DNA from: Anas platyrhynchos
Taxonomy: Eukaryota > Chordata > Aves > Anseriformes > Anatidae
Assembly: GCF_047663525.1 (NCBI RefSeq)
Contig: NC_092613.1
Span: 8,891,501 to 8,955,500, forward strand
DNA length: 64,000 nucleotides
Direction: 5' to 3'
Part shown: positions 1 to 10,460 of the stretch, in pieces
Layout of the letters: every line of letters starts with the position of its first letter
How positions within the stretch are numbered: the stretch's first letter is position 1
The notes under the pieces: model-generated
What the model saw: only the letters and a program-made list of their open reading frames with translations
Told to the model about the DNA's origin: nothing
Databases searched by the model: none
Translations under genes and position numbers: made by a program

Positions 1-839
1 CAGTTACAGCCATCCGTCTTCCTAACGGCCCGGAACGCTGCCCCGCAGGGCGCCGCAGGGCGCTCCAACACCGCCGAGGACACGGTGTGCCCGCGGCACC
101 CAGCCGGCCCCACGCACCGCCCCGCTCCGGGACCAGCCGGGCTGGCCCGCTCCTCGCTGAGCTCTGCAGGCATTCCCACAGCCCTCTCCCAGCCCTCTCT
201 TTCACCTGGAGATCTCTGTTTTATACCCGTCCTATCGATTTCTGAGCAGTGGGAACCAAAACACATGGTGGTGGGTCTCCAGCTTGCCCAGCTTTTCCTT
301 TTCTACTCGGCCACCTCGTTGTTGACCCTTGTAGGAATTTGGCAGCCTGGATCTCTGTTTTTTTTGTTTTGTTTGTTTTGTTTTGTTTTTCTTTTTCCCT
401 GGCTGAGGTACCTCAGTGAATTCAAAAGCTCCTAAAGGCTCAGACAGCTGGGGAGGATTGCCCCGCCAGATTCAGGTGTCCCCATTGCAGCGTTGAGGCC
501 AGGTTTCAGCCCTTCTGTACCTCCCGGCCCAGGAGAACCCCCACCTCCTCCCCACTGACCGCAGCGGCTGCCCCGCTCCGCCTGCAGCATCTCCATCCCC
601 TGCACAAGCCCCGTTCCCTTAGCTAAGCCATCTGAAAGCAAAAATAAACCCCAGGAGCAGGTCAGAGGGGCTGGGGGTGGGATGGAGGGAGGGAAGGAGG
701 GATGGTTGGGGGGCTGCCTGTGGGTCCCACCACCTGTGGGTGCCAGCAGCAGCCCCAGGAACGAGCCCCCGCTGCGCCGGGGCCGCGGCGCCTTTCTCCC
801 ACTGACTCAGGGCTCCAGGGGAGCTTTCCCGTCATTCCC

Positions 840-970
840 AGCAGTAAATTATCACTGAATTATTACCCTCATTAAATGCAATATATCTGCTAATATTAAT
901 CATCTGCAAATAAATCCACACATCCTGGTGCTTGGTATGCTCTTATCAGGCCCCGAGATAAGCAGCTCAG
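840..970. promoter_or_regulatory. AT-rich block with inverted GATA motifs, candidate enhancer
   Basis: A sharply AT-rich island in GC-rich DNA. It carries ATTA-type homeodomain cores (TTAATCATC near 895-903) and a facing GATA pair: CTTATC at 942-947 and GATAAG at 957-962. Such islands are often conserved elements in bird genomes; enhancer function is inference. Confidence 0.35.
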
Positions 971-1984
971 CAGCTTGTGCACCCAGGGCTCCATGCTGGG
1001 TTCGGGGAAGACCCCGCGGTGCCTTCACATCCCCCGATGCTTCCCCGCTTTGTGGCAACCCCACTGATCCCAAATTCTCGCCCGCACCCCGCTCGTGGCC
1101 CTGGCCGGGCTGCTGGGAGCCACATCCCAGCAGAGCAGCCGAGGTGGCACGTGGCGAGTGTGGCTGGAGCGGAGAGTGGCCGAATCGGAGATTTATTTAT
1201 AGTTACACGAAACTGGAGTTTGCCCAGGACTCCGGGACTGCACCTCCCGTTGCCAGAAATGCCAAAGGACCATCGGTGGCTGTACGGGGCTGGTCTCCTG
1301 GCAGTGCAAGGCCTCGCGGCTCCCTGATCACACCCACCGGGACTTTGGAATGGCTCTGGTGAAGGGGAGCCGCCAGCCCTCCCTTCGAGCTCGCTGCCAT
1401 GCAGCAAGCATGGAGCTTTGGAGGGGGACAGGGCAAGCCTGAAGGCCTCACTCAACTCTTCACCTCGCCCAGGACTGCTCAGTGCTGGGTGAGCAAGAAC
1501 CATGGCTGGGGGGGCTTCACAGCGCCAGTCCCAAAGCACTGTGCCACTGGGGCCCTCTGCCTGCTTGGTTTCTGCATCCCAGTGTAGGTGCATTTCACTC
1601 TCTGCCTGCTGGGGATCCCCAGACATTCCCTTGGACCTGGCATCCCCACTGCTGACCATGCTGGGTCCTGCACAGTGTGTGTCCAGGTGCCCAGAGCAGC
1701 CCAGGAGCACCAGCAGCCTCCTGGCCCAGAACTGGTCCTGTTCCTCTCTTGCAGTGATCCCCTGCATGGGCTTTGGGGTTTCACTTTCCATGCCAGCTGG
1801 ATTTAAATGCAGCTGACGTTGTTCTTAAAGCTGAGTTGGGCTGGTCCCCGAGATGAGATCTGTCCCTCTGCCACCCGCCTTGATAAGGACACCAACACGC
1901 CAGCCTTGCTGGAGCTCTGGATGCCCAGGCTGGCTGCACGGCCTCTGCTCGGCCGCTTGTTCTTTCCAATGGCAGGTGGCTGTG

Positions 1985-2105
1985 ATCAGTGGACACTTAA
2001 ATTCAGGGCTCTGGGGTCCAATTCCAAGCTCAGATTGGGATCTCAGACAAGCCATTTACCCCTGTGTCCCCAGCCACTTCAGCCCCACACGGGGATGTTG
2101 ATTTA
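1985..2105 (+). repeat. MIR-like ancient SINE remnant (forward)
   Basis: Reads like a decayed MIR core: GGGCTCTGGGGTCCAATTCC, then CAAGCCATTTACCCC, a TGTGTCCCCAG segment, a CTTCA segment and CGGGGAT, in the consensus order. Many substitutions, so boundaries are approximate. Confidence 0.45.
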
Positions 2106-3346
2106 GGAACACGAGGAAAAAAATATTTCAGGTACCTGCCAGGAAAAGTGCCCACCTTGATGACATGAGAAACATCCCCTGCAGCACTGGTTGCTCCTGC
2201 AGGCAGTGTTGTGATGCCAGCAATGCCTCTGCAGCAGGAACTCTGTTTCCTCTCCCTGTATGTGCTGTGCCTGCAGGACCCTCGGCTGGGACCCTTGGGT
2301 GCTGTGCCCTGGGCTGGCCCGGCGGCGGGGACCACCGAGTGCAGCGGTGGCCTGGCCGTGCTCCTGCCATGTCACGCGGTTCCGTTTCAAAGGGCTCCTG
2401 GCATATCAGGCTGCCCTTTTAAAAAGCAGTTGATATGAGTTATTAATGATATTTACAGGAGAAGTGCTTGGCAATTATTACCCCTGTCTGCTAGGCGGCA
2501 ATGAATCAACCCCCGTTTGCGGCACCCTGCGGCAGGGTGTTGCTTTGGCATGCTGGGGACACGGCGATTGATTCCCATTAGATGAGGTTTCGTGGCAGGA
2601 AACGCGGATGCCTGGCTCATGTGCAAGGTACCAAGCAGAGCTGTTTGCTCCGACGGCCTCCGGGAGTGAGCAGCAGCCACCCTGCTGCCCTCGCCCTTCT
2701 CGCCTTGCCTGGGGGACAACGGGAGCGCAGGAGATGAGTTCCTCCCGCAGCAAATATTTCCTTGCTGTTCCCCTGGTGATGCCCCTCTGCCCGGCCATCT
2801 CCTCACCGTCGTGTCCTGGCTGGCTCCTGTGCTCATGAGCACGTTGAGAGGAGAAGGGACCACGGGGCTGGGCACGGCTCCGCACGGCGACGAGCCCTTT
2901 GCCCTCGCCCATCGCATCCCACCCCGGCCCACTCCTCTCATCCCTTTGAACCTGGAAAGGAGAAAGAAGCTGCTGTCCCCTGCCAATCCCGCCTTCAAAG
3001 CTCCAGCTCCGGGGTCCGGGCCCTGGCACAATGCAGGCCATTGTCCTTTTCGGAGCACAAAGGCCGGGGGACGCCACCCAGCAAAAAGCATCTTCTGCCG
3101 CGCCGCGTGCGGACGGGGCGAGGGAGGGGGCCCGGGGTGCCGGTGAATATGAGCTATTGTCACGGGGAGCCCAGAGCACCGGGGACCTGCGGAGGTGATC
3201 AAACGGCCCAGGCCCGAGCGGGAAGGGGTGGGGTGAGGGGGGACATCCAAAAAAAGCCCTCGTCCCTCTTCAGATCTCTCCTTATCTCCCCGGCTATCTC
3301 CTGGGCTTAGCCTGGGTGTACTTGCTGGCAATTACACTCGGAGAGG

Positions 3347-3407
3347 CCAATCAGGCGCCGAGCACAGCCCTCGGTCCCCTTGACTGAGGTGATTTATAAA
3401 TGACTCA
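3347..3407 (+). promoter_or_regulatory. SLC26A9: Candidate SLC26A9 core promoter: CCAAT, TATA, AP-1
   Basis: CCAAT at 3347-3351, TATAAA at 3395-3400 and a perfect AP-1 site TGACTCA at 3401-3407 lie within 61 bases. They sit just upstream of a GC-rich stretch ending in good splice donors, the expected arrangement for a TATA promoter and short untranslated first exon. Assignment to SLC26A9 is inference; the gene has a non-coding first exon in mammals. Confidence 0.55.
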
Positions 3408-3424
3408 CGGGCTTATTTGAGCTC

Positions 3425-3514
3425 AGACCTCTGCTCGGCCGGCGGCAGCTCTGCTCTGCAGCCTCCGCTGCCACCTCCGTGGCTCCCTCGCAGGATCGGC
3501 CCTTTCTTCGCCCG
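3425..3514 (+). other. SLC26A9: Probable 5' non-coding exon of SLC26A9
   Basis: The start is estimated as about 30 bases after TATAAA. The end is set by donor CCCG|gtgagg (GT at 3515); an alternative donor CAG|gtaacc would end the exon at 3525. No ATG occurs between 3425 and 3514. Splicing to the acceptor at 10333 would remove a 6.8 kb intron. Confidence 0.4.
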
Positions 3515-5974
3515 GTGAGGTGCAGGTAACCCAGCGCCAACAATCGTGCTCTTTGTCTGGGTGGGCGTGGGGGATTTACACTCTGGTTGCACAGCCACTG
3601 GGTGTGAGTTTCAGTATTTGGAGAACTGGTACTTTTTTTTTTCCCCTTTCTCTTTTTTTTTTTTTTCTCCCTTCTTTTGCAAAGGGGATTTACGGCAGCA
3701 GATTTACTCAGGAATTAGCAACACCAACGATCCAGGAGCTTGATTTATGAAGAGAGGCTGGAAGAGCCAAATATGTGAATTAATTATTGCTAGAATAAAT
3801 CCTGACATCTTATCCTGGCTGCCTCTGCTGAGGTCTGGGGGGAATTTGCCTGCTATAGGGGCATCAGTGCTGATGAGCCCCTTGTTTTCACGAGCCTGGT
3901 TATCAGCAGGACTTTCTGTGCAGGGGACTGCGTAACGTGGTCCCTGCCCCGAGGATGTCACAGCACGGGTTAGACTTTGCACATAGAGGTGTAGCAAGAT
4001 GAGGAGCTCTGTGCACACAGCAGTGGGAGAGGAGCACTCGGTGTGCACAGGAACCTCACCTGGGTGAGAGGGCTGAGCTGCCCGGGGTGCCTGGCATGTG
4101 GATGCATGGCTGTGCGCACGCAGGCAGATCCAGGGGGATTTTAAAGCTGGGGATGAGGAGCACTCCCAGGCTGAGACCTGCCAGGCAAGGTGTAGGGTCC
4201 CCAGATCCTCCCGGCACCATTGCACGGGGTGTTGAGGTCCAGTTTGGGCAGGGTCCCTCAAATACAGATGAGAAAATACCCTCATAAGCCTGCCTCTTGG
4301 CTGCAAACTGCTGCTCACGAAGCTAGGATGCTTTCATTCTGCTCTGATAAAACATGTCCACACCTTATTTGCGAGCGAGCTGAAAACTGAAGCTGGGACC
4401 TGTCCTCTCCCTTGGAGAGACGTCCTTGGAGTGACATCTGGTGCTGGCTGTGCCCAGCATTTCTGCCCTGGATCAGAGATTTCTGGCAGAGAAGCTCTCT
4501 CCCACCCTGCGCCCCTGGGGGAGGACGGACCGGGTGACCCACGAGGTGTTTTTCCTCTCCGAGAGCGAAGCCGCAGGGGCGGGGAGCGTGTGCACGCGAG
4601 AGCTCTCAGCAGGCATCCCGGATAAGTGTTCGCAGGCAGTGCAAGAATGCTGCAGTCTGCAGACTTTTTAATTCCTCGGGATTTGCATTGCCCACCTGCT
4701 CTTCAAAGGCCGAGGGCAAGGTCTGTGTCAGAAGCATGTGGTGCGCAGAGACTCGCGGCGCGGAGGAACGCCGAAGTTCCCCTTCTGCTTCTTCTAATTC
4801 CACGCATAAACCTTTCCTCCTCCCCATCCCAAGGGCTCTGTAAGCAGATGGAGCAGCACGGGGATAGGGAGGAAGCACAAGCCACTTCCCAGGGGACGGA
4901 CACAGATGCCGTTAAGGCCAAGCACCACGCTCCACCTGCCAAGGAGCTGCCACCCAGCACCATGGTGCTGCCCTCAGCAAGGTGACACCTTCAGGACCAC
5001 AGACCGGGGCAGTGCAGGGAAGCCGGCAGCTTCTGGAGGACTCTGATGAAGCCCGAAATGATGAAGATGCATCCCGAAAGTCCGTCTTTATCCTGGCACC
5101 CTTGCTTGCTTCCTGGAAGAGAGGTGGAGGACAGAAGATGTCCCTGCTGTGGGGCTGGGCAGAGCGGGGGCAGGCAAAGAGCCGGGGCTGTAGACAGGAG
5201 ATGCTCTGAGCCTCTGGAGCCATCGCCCAGCACCTTTCCTTTGCACCAAATCACCTCGCTGCTGTTGTTCTTGCAGCAGAGGCTGTGCCCAAGGACAGTC
5301 TGCCTGTGGGGGCTTTTTGTGCCCCCGGCTGCTGCCTGCCCCCAGCCTCCCCCAGCCGGGCATGGTGCTGGGCACAACTGCAGAAGCCATGGAGGGCTAA
5401 GGAAGCGTTGAGAGCAAATGGGCTGATCAAACAAATCACAGCAAGAGAGGGCCGAAGCTGGGCTCGTTTAGCCTGGTGCCAGCACAGAGCAGATCTTGGT
5501 GCCCACGGCATTTTTCTGCGCTCACAGTGGTGTTAAAAAGAGCAGAAGCCTGCTGGATCTCGGCGTTTTCCTTAACAAACTCCCTTTGAGCCAAACACTT
5601 TGGCTTCACCTTCAGTAGCTGGCAGATGTCTGCAGATCTTATTATTCTGGTTACCAAGTGCAGAGCTAGTTTGGTTAGAAACCCATGTGAAGTGGTACAT
5701 CAAACATTGGCACCGGCCCAGCGCCGGCAGAACAAGAGCACAGCGCTCCCCTGCCCGCTGCCTGCGCTGGGCTGGGTCGCTCGAAACAAGAAGAGGGCCA
5801 TCTGCCTTATGGAAATCACCTCCCGAGCACTCCAAATATTTAAGCTAAACAAAAAGAAAACATTGGTTGAATGCCTGGCAAAAGTGGAGGCGTGGAGGGG
5901 GACGTGAGAGCCGGGGCTGCAGTGTGGGGCGAATGCGGGACGGGGAGGTGGGAGCTGGGGGAGCGGAGCTGCCT

Positions 5975-5997
5975 CCTTCCTTCCTTCCTTCCTTCCC
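5975..5997. repeat. TTCC tetranucleotide microsatellite
   Basis: About 5.5 uninterrupted copies of a CTTC/TTCC unit. Confidence 0.9.
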
Positions 5998-8329
5998 GGC
6001 ATGTTTGGCTCCATCCCTGCCCCAGCACAGTCAGGCAGGGCCGGCCCCTTCTCTCTCTTCCCCTGAGTTTTATTCCCCCAGCCATCACGGCAGCACCCGC
6101 ACGCTCTGCATGGAAAGCTGTTCACGAAGTCTTCTCTGAACTTTGCAGACTCTGGCACTTTGCCATTGCCAAGGCTACAAGCCCTCTTTGGGGTAGGATC
6201 TCTCTCACTGCTGAACTCCACGCTCCCCTAGGATCAGCCTCTTCTGTTTCTAAAGCGGGGAGGTTAAGAAAAGGCTGCAAACCCATACCCACCGCGTGTC
6301 CCTGCATGCTGCTGGCAGCTCAGCTCCTGCGACACCGCCGCTGGCTCCCTGCATCTGCCTGCTCCCCTCCCAAATGAGCTGTGTCACCGGGCGAGACATT
6401 CCTACCGCTATAGTTACACCAAAACCAGGCTGTAGCTCTGGTTTTACCGCTGCGAGGTGCTTTCTTCCCACATCACTTCAGTTGCAGATGAGCCTGGGGG
6501 AAATTCAGGGCTAAAGCCAAGTCGGATCAAAGTGATTTTAACTGCAAAAGCTCTGCCCAGCCAGACAGCTCCACTGAAGGCACTGCCCTGCTGACAAGCT
6601 CCCAACAAGGTCCATCGGCCGGACTCGGTCCTGGCCTGTCCCTGATGCCAGGAGGCTGGAGGGAGTGCAGGATGTGGGAGCAGAGCTGCGGGGCTGATCG
6701 GCGCTGAGAGCGGGGTGAATTGCACCACGTCCTTCTGCAATGCCCGAGCTGCCTGATGGCAGAAACCTCCTGCTCCTCTGCCTGTGTGCTTGGCGAGCCC
6801 AGCTCCACATCAGAGGGGTGGAAGGTGTGAGAAGGAAGCGGGTGGGAAAGGGAGGGTGAGGCAGAGCTCAGCCTGGAGAGCACCGCAGCACCCAGCACCG
6901 CAGCCACCCTGTCCTTCCCCTCGCCCTGCTGCAGCCAGCAAGCACCCCAGGGATGGAGGGGAGGAGGTGACACATCCTCTCTGTCCCTGATTGATGCACG
7001 CCCTTTCACCATGTAGCCCCAGGGCTCCCGTGGCACCTGCATCCAGAGCTGTGAGCAGGAGGCCGGGGGCCGTGGCGTGCGCCGTGCTGGGAGCGTGATC
7101 CAGAGCAGCCGGAGTCAAGACCTTGTCCTGGTGTCGCAACCAACGCCTTGCACCTGTGCTTGCCTTTTGCAGGCAGGCCTTGCCTCCTGGGGTAGGGGAG
7201 AGCAGCTTTTTGTAACCTGTTCTTGGGCAACGGAGCTGGGAGAGAGGTGTTTGCAGTGAAGGTTCACCCAGGATTCGGAAGGGGCAGAGCTCTGAACGCC
7301 AGTCAGCGAGGAGATCTGGGGGTGTGTGTGCAAGGAGAAGGGGGACCGACAGGGGATAGGCAAAGGAGGAAATGTTTTTTCCAGAATACTGAATTTTTCT
7401 CCCTAAAATACTGGGAGACATTCCCTGAATGTCCATCTCTTACACTGGGATGCATTCGGGCCCTTATATTGTGCATAAACCAGCAAATCCAGCCCCAGAT
7501 CAGATTGCTTTCCCACCAAATTTCAATTCCCACTCCCCGGCCTGAAGTCCCTTTGCTGGGCCCGTGCCAGCCCAGGAAAGCAGCGTTACGCCAATGGGTC
7601 CTATCAGTGCTCACCAGAAACCTCAATGTGACTTTCCCCAAACACAGCTATCACCAGCACAGGCAGAGAAGATAAGAGCCCAGTAAGCTTGCAAGACGAA
7701 CACTAGGGGAAAAAAAAAATCCATGCTAGGCAGTCCCGGGGCGGTTTGGGACTGGCAGGGCAGGAACCGGACAGCCGCGACCTGATGGGACTTCAGCTGT
7801 GACCTGGGACATCTCTCACCCACATCGTATGCTTGGAGCGGAGTGGTTCTGCCTTCGTCTGCTGCTCACACCAAGTATCACACCACAGTCACGCTCTCGG
7901 TGTTTCTCCAAGACTCCAGCAGGTTTACCAGTGAGGAGATTTCACACCTCAGCATCACCCACCCTGCTGACACAGGGCTTCATTTCCTGAAATCACAGCT
8001 TGGAACAGGGGCTCAGCTCTTGGAGCTCTGCCCTGGGACCCATCCCACCCCTAATTTCCTTGTCCGTTCTGGAACAGAGCTCTTGGGAGGGCTGCTCCCT
8101 GCCAGGAGCCACGCACTGCCTCTCTGCTTTCCTTCCCACTCACTGCATCTCTTACAGGATTTAACCCAGACTCACAGCTGGCTGTGGTCTTACCCCATCA
8201 ACACCAGGACAGCTGGTTCTGCCTTTTGTTCAGGGAGCAGTCACATGGCTCATTCTCCTGAATTCCAAAATCTCAAAGGTTTAACCTGCTGTTTGATCTA
8301 GGGCAAGGCCAATGATAAGCCAAGTCGAG

Positions 8330-8580
8330 AACTTGACTCTGTCCGAGACGCTGACATCATCAGCCTGTTTGTTTAAGATGGAATTTAATCATGGGGGTAT
8401 TTTCCCCTCTATTCTTGCCTTGTTTGTTATTTTTCCTGATTGCCAGCACTTTCGCTCAGCAGGAGAAATTCATTAAAGAGCCGTGATATAATTGGCTGGT
8501 TCAGTCTGATGGCAGGCAGGCTGCTCGGCAAGTGATGGAGCCCAGAAATAAAGCCGAGGGACCTCGTGCAGCAGAAACTC
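8330..8580. promoter_or_regulatory. Intronic block with paired FOX motifs, candidate enhancer
   Basis: Two forkhead-type motifs, TGTTTGTTTA at 8366-8375 and TGTTTGTTAT at 8421-8430, lie in a locally AT-rich stretch of otherwise GC-rich intron. The sequence between and after them (ATTAAAG, TATAATTGG) is complex rather than repetitive. Function is inference. Confidence 0.3.
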
Positions 8581-9934
8581 TGCTGGATTTTGTCACCCTT
8601 AGAAGCCTGCTGCAGGGCCTGGACCAGGGCTAGAAAATATTCACGAGGGAAAAATGGAAACCTGGAAGAAAGCAGAGGGGCTGGGACAGGACTGGTGCAG
8701 CCTGCGATGGGAAATGCAGATGGGCTTCTGGCATCAGTGTAGGGAGTGGAAAATTGCCCTGGACATCGTTATTCTCAGCCTGCTCCAATCCTCCAAAGGC
8801 TAAAAGCTGCGATCTCTCTGGGAAGGGCTTCCCTGGTTGGGAAGCAGGTGCAGGGATGCCAGCGGGTGCGTGCCTGCAGAGGGCACTGGACCGAGCGGCT
8901 GCTGATGCAGGAGGAGGGGAGCACAGCCTCGCCTGGCACCTCGCGGGGCCTTCAAAGCCAGCCCCATGCTGGATGCCCTGGGGACCCTCCCAAATCAGCG
9001 CAGCGTGGATCTGAGCCTGCGTTCACATCCATCCATCGCTGGAGCTGTTTCACAGCACAGTGCACTCGGTGCCCCTGTGACCACACAGGCACCTGCGGCA
9101 GCGGTGGGGGTGATGACCTCCCTTCCCTAACATCAGCTCCCATTACCATAATGATCCTGCTGACCTAAATTCCCCCCGAAAGAAGTTTCGGCTGCATGCA
9201 TCATGCTTCCCCGCCAGGCCCTGCACTGCAGGGCTGCTCAGCTCCGTGCTGCTCACTCATCCATCCCCTCGGAGGGAGCTGAGCTGGGTGCTGGTGCTGC
9301 CCACGAAGGTTCACCCATCCTGGATGTGCCCTGACCTCGGTGGCACTCGCTGTGTCAAAAGGAGAGGGAAGGATCCAGCCCGTTCACGCTCTCAGAAACC
9401 TGGATGTCATTTCTTGATACACTCTCCTGCCTGAATCACCAGCTTTTTCCACCCCCTCTTCTGCTCCTGTGTTGGGCAATGACCCACTTAGGCGCATGCC
9501 ATGCCACAAATAATTACCAATACCCCTCTGCTGTGCCTGACCACTTCCTCCCTCCACCCCCAGACTCTCCGGTTTGCAATGATTCTCCCTCTTCCCAGGA
9601 GTTGCCGGTCACAGTAAAATGAGGGCTCTCTGAAGTTCCTCAACTTCTTTGGCAAGACCCAGATACTGCACAGGACCAGTCCATCAGGATGCTTTGGCAT
9701 CATCATCACTGAAATGGATTAGCAACGGTTATCTTCCTCCGCACCACTTCCTAGAATAGATCCAGGACTAGTCCACAGCCTTTCATGGCAAGCAAGAATC
9801 TGGGAAGGCTGCTGGATGCAAATGAACGCAGTGGGCAGTGAAACAGGAACACCTCGGGAGGAAACTGCCTTTAATCTCAGTGCCAGTATCTGCTGGCGCA
9901 CACTCGCGTGGCGCAGCCTTGGCAGCCCTGCCGG

Positions 9935-10045
9935 TGGATGGGGAAACTGAGGCACGGGAAAGGTCAAGTGCCTTGCCCGAGGCAAAAAGGCAGGCACTGG
10001 CAGGGCTGGGATTAACACCCATGCTCATCTGCCAGACAATCCAGG
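9935..10045 (-). repeat. MIR-like ancient SINE (reverse orientation)
   Basis: GGGGAAACTGAGGCAC at 9940-9955, then AGGTCAAGTGCCTTGCCC and later GGCAGGGCTGGGATTAACAC match the reverse complement of the MIR core in order and spacing. MIR-type SINEs predate the bird-mammal split (established knowledge). Confidence 0.75.
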
Positions 10046-10335
10046 GCACTGCAGTCCCCTCCACGCAGCATCGCTCATTGGCATCACCCCGAAACAACCG
10101 GTGAGGGCTCGCGGGGCCGGGGAGCAGCAGCCCCCAGTGCTGGGAAGCCACTCCCAGGGCCTGCCTCTGCGCCACGGGGAAACTATTTAGGGTGGAGATG
10201 TTCGGGGAGGGCTCCCAGACGCTGGAGGTGTCCGGTCTGTTATACTGCAGGTGGGGCCAGCTCCACTCACATTCTTGGCTTTGCTTTTTTCTTTTTTTTT
10301 TTTTTTTCTGGGAAAAAAATTTAAATGATCCAGAG

Positions 10336-10460
10336 ATGAGCCACGCCAGACCCCGCTATGTCATCGAACGTCCTGCATATTCCGTCAGCCTCTTTGATGA
10401 AGAGTTCGAGAAGAAAAGCAGAAGTTACCCCATTGGGGAGAAGTTGAGAAACCTTTTCAG
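10336..10460 (+). CDS. SLC26A9: SLC26A9 coding exon 1 (first coding exon)
   Basis: Encodes residues 1-41 plus two bases of codon 42: the cytosolic N-terminus that identifies the paralogue. Acceptor AG at 10332-10333 follows a long T tract; donor is CAG|gtaacg. Confidence 0.95.

Larger units (their letters stand above)
1..3340. other. Upstream intergenic DNA, no gene recognised
   Basis: Mostly GC-rich with long ORFs on both strands but no recognisable protein or coherent exon chain. It contains an AT-rich motif block (about 840-970) and a MIR-like remnant (about 1985-2105), listed separately. Confidence 0.6.
3515..10333 (+). other. SLC26A9: Probable SLC26A9 intron 1
   Basis: No additional exon supported. 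Contains long T tracts (about 3640-3668), a TTCC microsatellite (5975-5997), a FOX-motif block (8330-8580) and a reverse MIR-like SINE (9935-10045). The 3' end has a long pyrimidine tract before the acceptor at 10333. Confidence 0.45.

Noticed and set aside
967-1791. 274-codon open frame on the minus strand
   Set aside because: No recognisable domain, no splice support, overlaps several equally long frames.
2453-3331. 292-codon open frame on the minus strand
   Set aside because: GC-rich sequence with few stops; composition is low-complexity Pro/Arg/Gly/Ser and no domain is recognisable.
10192-10335. Upstream in-frame extension of the first SLC26A9 coding exon
   Set aside because: It crosses the pyrimidine tract and acceptor AG, so it is intron; homology begins at the ATG at 10336.
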